Shown one piece after another: positions 1 through 7,147 of a DNA stretch of 12,550 nucleotides. The notes under the pieces are model-generated. The model ran no database searches, was not told the DNA's origin, and saw nothing but the letters and a program-made list of their open reading frames with translations. The position numbers and the translations under genes were made by a program. The stretch spans positions 1 to 12,550 of the forward strand of contig CAZFLK010000173.1 in assembly GCA_964519245.1 (NCBI GenBank). The letters run 5' to 3'. This stretch comes from JAYPEY01 sp964519245 (lineage in GTDB: Bacteria; Verrucomicrobiota; Verrucomicrobiia; Limisphaerales; JAYPEY01). How positions within the stretch are numbered: the stretch's first letter is position 1; every line of letters starts with the position of its first letter.

Positions 1-2
1 CC

Positions 3-998
3 ATGAAGGTGATGTTGGGCGACCAGGCGTCCAACCGCCAGAGTCTCGCGCGATTTGTTCGCGAGGCGAGGGTCATGGGGCAACTCGATCATCCCAATAT
101 TGCGCCGGTTCATGAGTTGGCGGTGGACGAGAACAATCGTGTCTACTACACGATGAAGTATGTCCGGGGCGTCACGCTGAAGGCTGTCCTCGAAGGCATC
201 GCCACGGGGAGTGAGCGCTTCCTCAAGGAGTATCCCTTGCCGAAGCTGATCTACCTGTTCAAGAAGGTGTGCGACGCGATTGCGTTTGCGCATTCCAAGG
301 GGGTGATTCATCGCGACTTGAAGCCGGAGAACATCATGATCGGCGAGTATGGCGAGGTCTTCGTGATGGATTGGGGCCTGGCGAAGCTGCTGGATGAACC
401 CGAGTGGGATTTTCCACGTGGAGCGTCCGACATGGACATGGACACCACGAGTCTCTCCGGGACGGTGGCGGGAGACATTCTGGGAACGCCCTTGTACATG
501 GCGCCTGAGCAGGCCGCCGGACGAAACGAACAACTGGATGAACGAACGGACATCTTCGCATTGGGCGGCATCCTGTTCTCGATTCTCACGTTGAAAGCCC
601 CGGTGACGGCCTCAAGCATGGACGAACTTCTGCGGAAGATCGAAGCGGGCTTCATTGTTCCGCCGACGTTCTACAACCGCTCCATTGGGGCCCGCTTGTT
701 CGGTGGAGTTTCTGACTGGGGGCGTCGCGGGCGCGTTGGCATCGAGCCTCATGTCCGCGTGAAGCTGGCGCATTGTCCCGGGGGCGTCATTCCGGAAGCG
801 CTGTCGGACGTGGCCATGAAAGCGTTGGCCCGCAAGCCTGAAGACCGTTATTGGAACGTGACGGAACTGCAGGAAGATGTCGCGGCGTACCAGGCCGGCG
901 TGGCCGGCGCGTTGTGGCGTCATCGTTGGTTGGTCGGCAGCCTGCTTTTCCTCATTGCGGTGTTGATGGGCTTTCTGCTGAATGAACTGATGGGCTGA
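3..998 (+). CDS. Ser/Thr protein kinase, PknB-like, 5' end cut off by window, C-terminal membrane anchor
   Basis: This is the 3' part of a eukaryotic-type Ser/Thr kinase that phosphorylates proteins on the cytoplasmic side of the membrane. The ATG at 3 is internal: bases 1-2 fit the end of an Ala codon, giving A-M-K, which matches the VAxK strand, so K2 is probably the ATP-binding lysine and the glycine loop lies outside the window. Visible kinase motifs are the helix-C Glu (E21 in REAR), the catalytic loop HRDLKPEN (103-110), DWG in place of DFG (123-125) and the GTPLYMAPEQ segment (161-170). The DWG variant is common in PVC-type kinases as I recall. A single hydrophobic segment at about 309-327 ends the protein, leaving only a few residues outside and no sensor domain. 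Its substrate cannot be told from the sequence. The kinase assignment is very secure. Confidence 0.93.
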   Translation: MKVMLGDQASNRQSLARFVREARVMGQLDHPNIAPVHELAVDENNRVYYTMKYVRGVTLKAVLEGIATGSERFLKEYPLPKLIYLFKKVCDAIAFAHSKGVIHRDLKPENIMIGEYGEVFVMDWGLAKLLDEPEWDFPRGASDMDMDTTSLSGTVAGDILGTPLYMAPEQAAGRNEQLDERTDIFALGGILFSILTLKAPVTASSMDELLRKIEAGFIVPPTFYNRSIGARLFGGVSDWGRRGRVGIEPHVRVKLAHCPGGVIPEALSDVAMKALARKPEDRYWNVTELQEDVAAYQAGVAGALWRHRWLVGSLLFLIAVLMGFLLNELMG

Positions 999-1021
999 GG
1001 GATTGTGGTTCCTCAATGTTC

Positions 1022-1069
1022 TCAGTGGAATGGAGGTCTGGCGTTCTGTGGCCAAGGGCATTCCACTGA
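1022..1069. repeat. 11-bp perfect inverted repeat with 26-base loop
   Basis: TCAGTGGAATG at 1022-1032 is exactly complementary to CATTCCACTGA at 1059-1069. It begins 24 bases after the kinase stop codon. There is no T-run after the second arm, so it does not look like a standard intrinsic terminator. It could be part of a structured RNA, or a dispersed repeat. Confidence 0.5.
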
Positions 1070-1155
1070 AAGCGTTGAAGAATCGGAATTGTGATGTGTT
1101 CCAGGAGGCGGAGGCAGCCACACTTCAACCGGGGCGCAAGCGCAACGCTGACAGT

Positions 1156-1172
1156 CCGATGATTGACATCGG
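1156..1172. repeat. Small hairpin, 6-bp stem, 5-base loop
   Basis: CCGATG (1156-1161) pairs with CATCGG (1167-1172) around the loop ATTGA. It lies about 60 bases before the chosen start of the oxidoreductase and covers the upstream TTG that would be an alternative start. A regulatory role is possible but not shown. Confidence 0.35.
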
Positions 1173-1231
1173 TCGAGAGGAGGGGTGAAGGTCTGGATGT
1201 CCCTGCTTTCAGTTGCGTTCGCATCAGAGTC

Positions 1232-2173
1232 ATGAAGCATCTCATCTCAAGACGGAAATCCATTGCAACGGCGGGCGCGGCGGCGACCGCTGCGTCGTGT
1301 TTCGGGGCGTTGTCCACAAGGGGGGACGAACGCCGGCGTCGCGTGGCGTTTGTCGATCACGACCCCAACGGCTATCACGGCCGGGTTTTTTACAAGGCCT
1401 TGAGCGAGGATCTGAAGGGGCGGGGGTTCACCTTCGCGGGATGCCACGCCCTGCAGGAGACGAAGGGACGGGAATGGGCGAGGAAGAATGGCGAGCGTTA
1501 TTTTTCCGAGTTGGAGGAGCTGAACGAAGCGGCCGACTGTTTCATGATCCTGGCGCCCTCCAATCCGGAGGTTCACCTGGACCTGTGCCGGAGGGTTTTC
1601 CCATTCCGTAAACCGACCTACGTGGACAAGACTTTTGCGCCGGATGTGGCGACGGCGAGGGAGATCTTTGCCCTGGCGGACCGGCTCGGGACTCCGGTGC
1701 AGACGACGTCGGCGCTGCGCTACACCAATGTGCAGGCGCAGGTCGCGAAGATCGGCCGGGAGAATCTCCGGCACATGACCGCCTGGGTTGCGGGCAGCAA
1801 TTTCGATGAGTATGTGATCCATCCGGTGGAGCTCATCGTCAGTTGCCTGGGGCCGGAAGCGACCCGCTTGATGCGGCGCGGAGGGGAGCCGGAATCCCAG
1901 CTCCTGATTGATTTCAGCGATGGCCGCACGGGAACGGTGAATGTCTTCAACAAGACCCGGACCAAGTATTCCGCTTCGGTCACGACGCGCAAGGCGACCG
2001 AGTATTTCGAGGTGGATCTGAAGCGCATCTTCATCGACAACCTCGCTGCGATCCTGGACTTTTTTGAATCGGGGAACCCGAATGTGGATCGCCGGGAAAC
2101 GATGGCCATCATGAAGATCCTGGAGGCGGCGAGGAATCCCGCGGCATTGAAGGGGTTTGTGTCATTGGGGTGA
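1232..2173 (+). CDS. Gfo/Idh/MocA-family oxidoreductase-like protein with Tat-type signal
   Basis: The protein has 313 residues and resembles the Gfo/Idh/MocA family, NAD(P)-dependent enzymes that usually act on sugars or cyclitols. The ATG at 1232 is preferred over the in-frame TTG at 1163 because it gives a classic export signal: SRRKS (6-10) followed by an Ala-rich hydrophobic stretch to about residue 26. A twin-arginine signal suggests export after folding. Family features are the H115-containing APSNPEVH segment, K133 in YVDKT (position of the EKP lysine) and H197 in VIHPVELI (position of the catalytic His). The usual GxGxxG nucleotide loop is not evident: strand one runs VAFVDHDPNGYHG. 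It may therefore bind cofactor differently or be non-catalytic. The gene is first in a tight three-gene unit, 4 bp before the phosphatase. Family call fairly sure; substrate unknown. Confidence 0.8.
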   Translation: MKHLISRRKSIATAGAAATAASCFGALSTRGDERRRRVAFVDHDPNGYHGRVFYKALSEDLKGRGFTFAGCHALQETKGREWARKNGERYFSELEELNEAADCFMILAPSNPEVHLDLCRRVFPFRKPTYVDKTFAPDVATAREIFALADRLGTPVQTTSALRYTNVQAQVAKIGRENLRHMTAWVAGSNFDEYVIHPVELIVSCLGPEATRLMRRGGEPESQLLIDFSDGRTGTVNVFNKTRTKYSASVTTRKATEYFEVDLKRIFIDNLAAILDFFESGNPNVDRRETMAIMKILEAARNPAALKGFVSLG

Positions 2174-2177
2174 GGTG

Positions 2178-2669
2178 ATGAAACGGCTTACGCTCATCCG
2201 TCATGCCAAGTCGAGCTGGGCCAATCCGGGGCTGAGCGACTTCGATCGCGAACTCAATGAACGCGGTCGTCGCGCCGCTCCCGAGATGGGGCGCCGATTG
2301 AAAGCCCGGGGCTTCGCGCCCGATGCACTCGTTTCCAGTCCGGCCAAGCGGGCCTTGACGACGGCCCGGATCATCGCCGGCGAACTCGGGTTTGATGAGG
2401 GGCTGATCGATACGGACGAGCGGATCTACGAGGCGTCGGTCGAGGACCTGGCCAAAGTGACGATGGACTTGGATGATGACCTGGAGCACGTCGTTCTGGT
2501 GGGGCACAATCCGGGATTCACCAGCTTCGCGAACTGGTTGGCCAACTGCATGATCGACAACATCCCGACCTGCGGCGTGGTGGATATGGATTTCGAGGTC
2601 GCGTCCTGGGCGAAACTGGAGGAGGACAGCGGTTGCATGCTGGACTTCGATTATCCCAAGAAGCGGTAG
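2178..2669 (+). CDS. sixA: Phosphohistidine phosphatase, SixA type (histidine phosphatase superfamily)
   Basis: This 163-residue protein is a small histidine phosphatase of the SixA type, which removes phosphate from phosphohistidine on signalling or phosphotransfer proteins in the cytoplasm. The catalytic pair R8-H9 lies in LIRHAKSSW. DFDRELNERG (21-30) and SSPAKRALTTARII (53-66) are family segments, and H110 in VLVGHNPG is the second catalytic His. The length is typical of SixA (about 160 residues). The ATG at 2178 is chosen because the family begins with a few residues before the RHA motif and because GGGGTGAGG sits just upstream as a ribosome binding site; a TTG at 2157 would overlap the preceding gene. 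It lies between the oxidoreductase and the PaiB-like gene. The true target cannot be read from the sequence, so the symbol denotes the family. Confidence 0.9.
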   Translation: MKRLTLIRHAKSSWANPGLSDFDRELNERGRRAAPEMGRRLKARGFAPDALVSSPAKRALTTARIIAGELGFDEGLIDTDERIYEASVEDLAKVTMDLDDDLEHVVLVGHNPGFTSFANWLANCMIDNIPTCGVVDMDFEVASWAKLEEDSGCMLDFDYPKKR

Positions 2670-2672
2670 ATC

Positions 2673-3311
2673 ATGTATGTTCCTGCAAGTTTCCGGGAGG
2701 AGGATCGTGCAGAGCTGACTGCATTCATGCGTCAGCATGCGTTTGCGACGGTCGTTTCCGATGCTGGCGAAAGCGGTGGGTTGACCGCATCGCACCTGCC
2801 CTTGTTGGTCGAGAAAGAGAAGGACGGTGGTTTGATTCTGGCCGGGCACATGGCGCGGGCCAATCCGCAGTGGCGGGGTCTTGATGCGGGATCAGAGGTT
2901 CTGGTCATCTTCCAAGGTCCGCACGGCTACATTTCGCCGTCCTGGTATGAAACCGAGCAGGCCGTGCCGACCTGGAATTATACCGCAGTGCACGCGTATG
3001 GCGTTCCGTGTGTGATCGAAGCGGCTGATCGTTTGAGAACGATCGTGGACGCCGCAGTGGAGAAGAACGAGCGAGCTTTTGAGATGCCTTGGAAGGGCGA
3101 CGAGTTGGCGCCGGAATTTCGGGAGAAACTCTTGCAGGCGATCGTGGGGTTCGAAATCCGCGTTTCCCGAATCGAAGGGAAGTTCAAGTTGGGACAGAAC
3201 CGGCCGGCCGAAGATGTGGAGGGCGCCTGCCAGGCCTTGGAGGCGACGGGTTCTCAGGCGGATGCGGAGTTGGCGCGGTTGATGCGGGGGGCAGTCGCCA
3301 GTGGTCGGTGA
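2673..3311 (+). CDS. paiB: FMN-binding negative transcriptional regulator, PaiB family
   Basis: This 212-residue protein matches the PaiB family, split-barrel flavin-binding proteins named after a Bacillus regulator of sporulation and protease genes. Its length is close to that family. Visible family segments are the N-terminal MYVPASFRE, ASHLPLL (about 44-50), GHMARANPQW (about 58-67), GPHGYISPSWY (about 83-93) with VPTWNY (about 98-103), and the C-terminal GFEIRVSRIEGKFKLGQNR. It has no DNA-binding helix-turn-helix that I can see, so regulation may be indirect, or the protein may be a flavin enzyme instead. The ATG lies 3 bp after the sixA stop, consistent with translation coupling. The last codons run into the repeat-like sequence that continues into the intergenic region. 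Family secure, cellular role unknown. Confidence 0.88.
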   Translation: MYVPASFREEDRAELTAFMRQHAFATVVSDAGESGGLTASHLPLLVEKEKDGGLILAGHMARANPQWRGLDAGSEVLVIFQGPHGYISPSWYETEQAVPTWNYTAVHAYGVPCVIEAADRLRTIVDAAVEKNERAFEMPWKGDELAPEFREKLLQAIVGFEIRVSRIEGKFKLGQNRPAEDVEGACQALEATGSQADAELARLMRGAVASGR

Positions 3312-3403
3312 TCAGTATTCAGCAGGTTGGAGCCGATGTGGCGGCGACGAGGGGGAAACAATGGCAAATGGCAGACGGCAAACCGCTGAAATCTGATTCC
3401 TGA
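3312..3403. repeat. Convergent intergenic region with degenerate short repeats
   Basis: The 92 bases between the convergent PaiB-like and secretin genes contain three imperfect 7-base tandem copies at 3361-3381 (ATGGCAA, ATGGCAG, ACGGCAA). They follow a GATCAGTATTCAG stretch that starts at the PaiB-like stop codon. I recall similar low-complexity text as a dispersed intergenic repeat in several bacterial genomes. No hairpin with a T-run was found, so I cannot name a terminator for either gene. Confidence 0.4.
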
Positions 3404-5749
3404 TTACTTCTCCCCCTTCTTCTCCTCCCGCTCCATTTTCTTCAATTCGCGGGCGGCCTGCTTCTCGAGTTGTTTCTCGATTTTGTCGTAATTGTCGCGT
3501 TCCTCCTTGCGAAGGTCGAGTTCGGCCTGTTTGACGCCGAGCAGTTTGTCGCGTTCTTCCGAGGCGGTGAGGGCCGCGAGTTCCGGGGTCTCAAGAACGG
3601 TGGGTCGGATCAGGACAATGAGCTCGACGCGCTGATTCGAATTGGACTTGCTGCGGAACAGTCCGCCCAACAAGGGGATGTCCTTGAGCCAGGGGACGCC
3701 GGACTGGCTCGTGGAGCGCTGGGAGCTGATGAACCCCCCGATGATCACGGTGTCGCCGTCCTTGACCGCGACCTTGGTGGAGGCGTTGCGTTCGGTGGTG
3801 GTGGGGACTTCGTTGCCGTCGATGGTCGTGGGCACGCCCAACTGCGCGATTTCCTGGATGATGTCCATGACGACGAGGCCGTCGGGGTTGATCAAGGGCA
3901 GGACATCGAGCCGGATGCCGACCTGTTCGTTCTGGAACTGGGAGCGGCCGCCGCCGGTGATGTCGGTGAAGGTGCCGGTCACGAACGGAACCGTGTCGCC
4001 GACGAAGAGGCTGGCTTCGACGGCGTGGGAAGTCTGGATGCGCGGACGGGACAAGACGTTGATGCGGCCGTCATTGGCGATGGCCTGCACGGCCACTTCG
4101 ATATTCTCCGGAAACAGCCCGAAATAGGTAAAGCCGTCGCCGAGGCTGCCCGGGAAATTGGTTACGGAGGAGGAGCCGAAGAGGCCGCCGAGGTTGTTGA
4201 CGCCGCCGAGGCCGACCGCGTCGCCGAAGTTGCGCGCGCCTTGGGCGGTGGAAACGCCGATATTCCTCGAGTCATTGAGTGAAACCTCCATGATGATGGC
4301 TTCGATCAGCACCTGGGGTTGAACCTTGTCGAGTTTTTCCACGATGCTCTTGACCATCTCGCGTTCTTCCTCTGTGCCGAAGACGAGCAGGGCGTTGGTG
4401 CGTTCGTCGGGGAGGATGATGGCGTCGCCGAGGATTTCGCCGTCGCTGCCGAGGCCGCCGGAGCTGCTGGAGCCGCCGGCCGCGGAGCGGGCGATCTGTT
4501 GGAGTCGGCTTTGGAAGCTGCTGGCGCCGGAGCTTCGGGAGCTTGTGCTTTGGGGGCGGACGCTGGACGAGGTTCGGCTGCCGGTTCGGCTGTTGGCGCC
4601 TCCCAGGGTGGAGGAGGTGCGGGAGCGGGAAGAGGAGCTTCCGAGGCGTGAAGAACCGCTGGTGGTGGTTCGCACGCCGCCGCCGCCGCCGGAGAGCCCG
4701 CCCAGGACGGAGGAAATGTCGGTGGCGAGGGCGAATTTGATGGGGATGACCTCAAGATCGACCTTGCGGGGGATGACGACGTCGACCTTTTCGATGATCT
4801 CAAGCATGCGCTTCACGTTGGCGGCGAAGTCGCGGATCACCAGCACGTTGCTGCTGTCGAGCGGCACGATGCCGCCCTGATTCTTGGCGAAGGGTTCGAT
4901 GGCGGCCACCATCTCGCTGGGGACGGAGTGTTTCAGCGTGATGATCTGGGTGATGGGTTGATCGGCCCATGGCAGTTCCTCGCCGGTCTCGGTGTTGATC
5001 TGGTTGGGGGTGGCGCTGACCTCCGCGATGGGCACCACCTTGATGAATTTCTCGCCGAAAGGGATCATGGCGATGCCGTTCATGGCCAGAACGGTGTCGA
5101 GAGCCTGGATGGCCTCGTCCTGGGTCAGTTTGGTCTTGGTTTGGATGGTGATCGTCGCTTCGGGCAGGCCGGTTGAGCGGAGGATCGTCCGGTTGACGAG
5201 GTCCGAGTAGAAGTCCAGGAGTTGAACGAGTTCGATGTTGGGGAAATCGATGAAGCCGGGCTCGAAGACTTGTTCCTCGGTTGATCCGGGCGCGGCGGAG
5301 CCCGAGGGGGTCGTGGGAGCGGCGGGAAGCGCGGGAGCGGGCGGCGCGTTGGTCGGTTGATTGGCGGCGCCCGGGTTTACGGGCTGGGCCACGTTGCGGG
5401 CGGTTCCCGGAGCGGGTGGCGCGCCCGCCGGGCGACGCGTCGGTCCGGGCGCCGGCGGCGTGCGGGTAGCGGTGGGCGCCGGCGGCGTTGTGGCGCCTCT
5501 GACGGGGCGGGTGGCTGAGGGTTTGGGAAGCGACTTCGGTTTGACCGGCAGCGCATTGGTCAGGTGAGCCGGCGGTTCCTGGCCGCGATCACGGTAGGCC
5601 TGGATCAGTTTCTCGCGAATCAGGCGCTGTTGTTCCTCGGTGGGGCGGGTTGCTTTGGGCGCGGGGGGCGCCTGGGCGAAGGCCAGCGTCAGCCCGGCGG
5701 ACAATGCCGCACCGGCGAGCAGGAGTTTCACGATATTGAGATTCTTCAT
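3404..5749 (-). CDS. gspD: Secretin of a type IV pilus / type II secretion system (PilQ/GspD)
   Basis: This 781-residue secretin forms the multimeric outer-membrane pore through which a pilus or secreted proteins pass. A signal peptide covers 1-26 (cut after AFAQA). A Pro/Ala/Thr-rich linker follows (27-155), then an N0/STN-like module (164-242), a second N domain (about 266-325), another N domain (about 330-470) interrupted by a Ser/Gly/Arg-rich loop (351-437), and the secretin core (475-716). The core carries the family signature VPWLKDIPLLGGLFR at 685-699. The tail (724-781) is charged and probably helical. It is the last gene of the operon, 6 bp after the PilP-like gene. PilQ and GspD are hard to separate by sequence alone: the two N domains before the core look GspD-like, whereas the pilMNOPQ gene order suggests PilQ. 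Secretin identity is certain. Confidence 0.95.
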   Translation of the reverse strand: MKNLNIVKLLLAGAALSAGLTLAFAQAPPAPKATRPTEEQQRLIREKLIQAYRDRGQEPPAHLTNALPVKPKSLPKPSATRPVRGATTPPAPTATRTPPAPGPTRRPAGAPPAPGTARNVAQPVNPGAANQPTNAPPAPALPAAPTTPSGSAAPGSTEEQVFEPGFIDFPNIELVQLLDFYSDLVNRTILRSTGLPEATITIQTKTKLTQDEAIQALDTVLAMNGIAMIPFGEKFIKVVPIAEVSATPNQINTETGEELPWADQPITQIITLKHSVPSEMVAAIEPFAKNQGGIVPLDSSNVLVIRDFAANVKRMLEIIEKVDVVIPRKVDLEVIPIKFALATDISSVLGGLSGGGGGVRTTTSGSSRLGSSSSRSRTSSTLGGANSRTGSRTSSSVRPQSTSSRSSGASSFQSRLQQIARSAAGGSSSSGGLGSDGEILGDAIILPDERTNALLVFGTEEEREMVKSIVEKLDKVQPQVLIEAIIMEVSLNDSRNIGVSTAQGARNFGDAVGLGGVNNLGGLFGSSSVTNFPGSLGDGFTYFGLFPENIEVAVQAIANDGRINVLSRPRIQTSHAVEASLFVGDTVPFVTGTFTDITGGGRSQFQNEQVGIRLDVLPLINPDGLVVMDIIQEIAQLGVPTTIDGNEVPTTTERNASTKVAVKDGDTVIIGGFISSQRSTSQSGVPWLKDIPLLGGLFRSKSNSNQRVELIVLIRPTVLETPELAALTASEERDKLLGVKQAELDLRKEERDNYDKIEKQLEKQAARELKKMEREEKKGEK

Positions 5750-5755
5750 GGCGGG

Positions 5756-7147
5756 TCAGTTCTTCCGATCCGGCGCCTGGGCGAGCGGCGCGGCCTGGAC
5801 GGAGTTTTCGTCGGTGGGCTGAAGATGGATGCCGTTGAGTCGCAGGGCGGTTTCAATGGCCCATACTGCCTCGTTGGCGGCCAGGGGGGTGTGGTTCCGC
5901 AGACTGATTGAGACATCCTCCAGATGCGCTTCGGAGCTGATCTTGAGGGAGGCGAGTTCTTGGTAGCGTTGAAAGGCCTGGCTTGCCGGAGCGTTCGCGA
6001 ACGTGATTGCCCCGGCCTTCAGTTGATCGGCATCCGGATCGGGATCGGGCGGCTGCGTCAGCGCGTCGGTGTCGTAGTCGAGGGGGGTGATGGCGGTAAA
6101 CTTGTCGCCAAGGAAGGTGGATTTGAGTCCGTTGAGCGCGAGCGTCATGTCGAGCGCGTAGACGGCCTCCCAGCGATTCATGTCGGTCTGGGTGGTCAGG
6201 GCAATCGGGCCGGCCTGCAGCGCGGTGGGTTTCAGGATAGTTCGGCCGGTGAGTTCGGCGTAGAAGTCGAGGAACGCGTTCAGGTCGATTCCGGGAAACT
6301 GGATGCTCCCGGTCTGGTACAATCCGGAATCCGAAGTCTTTTTCGACGTGTCGCTGGCGGACTCGATGATCTGCGCATAGTTCGGGAGGGCGGGGATGCG
6401 CGCTCCCTTCCTCTTGGCGATGGCGAAGCGTTTGCCGTTTTTGATGAGTTCGATCCCTTGTTCCGTGAATGCCTCGATCAGGCGGTCGGCGGCCGTGGGC
6501 GTGTCGACATTCTGCTCCCGGAAGGTGAAGGCGACGTTGCCGAGGTTGGAGTCCCGCAGCACGGTGCGGGTCGTGATCCGCTGATAGATCTCGGTGATGT
6601 CGTCGATGCTTGCTTCCTGGAGCCAGATGACGCCTCGGGGGCTGGCGGTTGCGGGATCGGGCGGGGAGTCCATCTGCATCTCGTGGCGTCGTCCGCGATG
6701 CTTGATGACAACGGATCCTGTCGCTGGGTCGAGGGATGCGAGTTGCAGGTCTCCTTTGCTTTCCCTGAAGCGCAGCATGTGCGTTTTGCCGGCATTGTCC
6801 GTGTCCGCGAACATGGCGTGCCGGGCGCCGGCGACCGTGAGGATGGCCCGCAGTTCGAAGCGGTCCGTTTCCGCGGCGCGGGATTCGGCCTGGGGAAGCA
6901 GGAGCGCGATGCAGACCAGGGCGGATAAGAGCAGTTCGCGAAGCGTGATTCTGCGGACCGCGGGTCTGTGACCCGCAGCGACTTCTGAATTCGAGGCGGT
7001 TTGGGATCTGGTCGAGGCGACGTGCGGTCCCAGGTCGAAGCGGGTCGCAGACCCGCGGTCCGGGGATTGCGGCGGGACGCCGCAGGAACCCGCAGCCGGG
7101 ACGGCCGCGCTACGGGAGCGGTTCATGGAGTGGTTCCGAAGCATCAT
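5756..7147 (-). CDS. PilP/GspC-like periplasmic protein with three secretin-type N0/STN modules
   Basis: This 463-residue protein sits where pilP/gspC would be, between the PilO-like gene and the secretin. ATG 7147 overlaps the preceding stop as ATGA, and no ATG, GTG or TTG lies in frame between residue 8 and the signal sequence, so this start is favoured. Residues 9-66 are encoded by a palindromic repeat. A hydrophobic export signal follows (about 67-91, ESRAAE cleavage region). Residues 95-160 resemble a GspC HR / PilP domain in pattern (FELRAILTV, then VVIKHRGRRHEMQM). Three similar modules come next: 172-246, 280-355 and 378-454, the second closest to the module in the secretin (FPGIDLNAFLDFYAELTGRTIL against FPNIELVQLLDFYSDLVNRTIL). 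A Pro/Asp linker (366-373) precedes the third. A periplasmic adaptor for the secretin is inferred. I do not know this architecture as a named family. Confidence 0.8.
   Translation of the reverse strand: MMLRNHSMNRSRSAAVPAAGSCGVPPQSPDRGSATRFDLGPHVASTRSQTASNSEVAAGHRPAVRRITLRELLLSALVCIALLLPQAESRAAETDRFELRAILTVAGARHAMFADTDNAGKTHMLRFRESKGDLQLASLDPATGSVVIKHRGRRHEMQMDSPPDPATASPRGVIWLQEASIDDITEIYQRITTRTVLRDSNLGNVAFTFREQNVDTPTAADRLIEAFTEQGIELIKNGKRFAIAKRKGARIPALPNYAQIIESASDTSKKTSDSGLYQTGSIQFPGIDLNAFLDFYAELTGRTILKPTALQAGPIALTTQTDMNRWEAVYALDMTLALNGLKSTFLGDKFTAITPLDYDTDALTQPPDPDPDADQLKAGAITFANAPASQAFQRYQELASLKISSEAHLEDVSISLRNHTPLAANEAVWAIETALRLNGIHLQPTDENSVQAAPLAQAPDRKN
6950..7123. repeat. Palindromic repeat element inside the coding region
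   Basis: This GC-rich segment holds a 22-bp inverted repeat with one mismatch (6955-6976 with 7040-7061). Each arm contains its own perfect 7-bp hairpin with a 3-base loop (6960-6976 and 7040-7056). A further 6-bp hairpin lies at 7069-7083. It encodes residues 9-66 of the PilP/GspC-like protein (…SAAVPAAGSCGVPPQ…), a peptide I recall as the translation of a dispersed repeat in Verrucomicrobiota genomes. The exact ends of the element are my estimate. Confidence 0.65.

Larger units (their letters stand above)
999..1231. other. Intergenic gap with several inverted repeats
   Basis: This 233-bp stretch between the kinase and the oxidoreductase holds no convincing gene. A 61-codon plus-strand reading frame (1003-1188) crosses it but lacks family features. 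It contains an 11-bp inverted repeat (1022-1032 with 1059-1069), a 7-bp pair (1074-1080 with 1123-1129) and a compact 6-bp hairpin (1156-1161 with 1167-1172). A perfect TTGACA occurs at 1163-1168, but no acceptable -10 box follows at normal spacing. It may be a repeated or structured element. That is inference only. Confidence 0.4.

Noticed and set aside
612..1121. 169-codon minus-strand open frame across the kinase 3' end
   Set aside because: It is mostly opposite conserved kinase sequence, and its product has no recognisable motif.
1163..1191. Promoter from the exact TTGACA at 1163-1168
   Set aside because: At 16 to 18 bases spacing only sequences like TGAAGG follow, a poor -10 box. The hexamer may be chance.
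1163..1231. TTG start for the oxidoreductase at 1163
   Set aside because: It would bury the twin-arginine signal behind 23 residues without family features. ATG 1232 places the signal at the N-terminus.
3470..4282. 270-codon plus-strand open frame opposite the secretin
   Set aside because: The secretin signature and domains are on the minus strand. The plus-strand product is composition-biased and matches nothing I recognise.
5924..6928. 334-codon plus-strand open frame opposite the PilP-like gene
   Set aside because: It is a GC-driven shadow. The minus-strand frame has a signal peptide, repeated modules and operon spacing.
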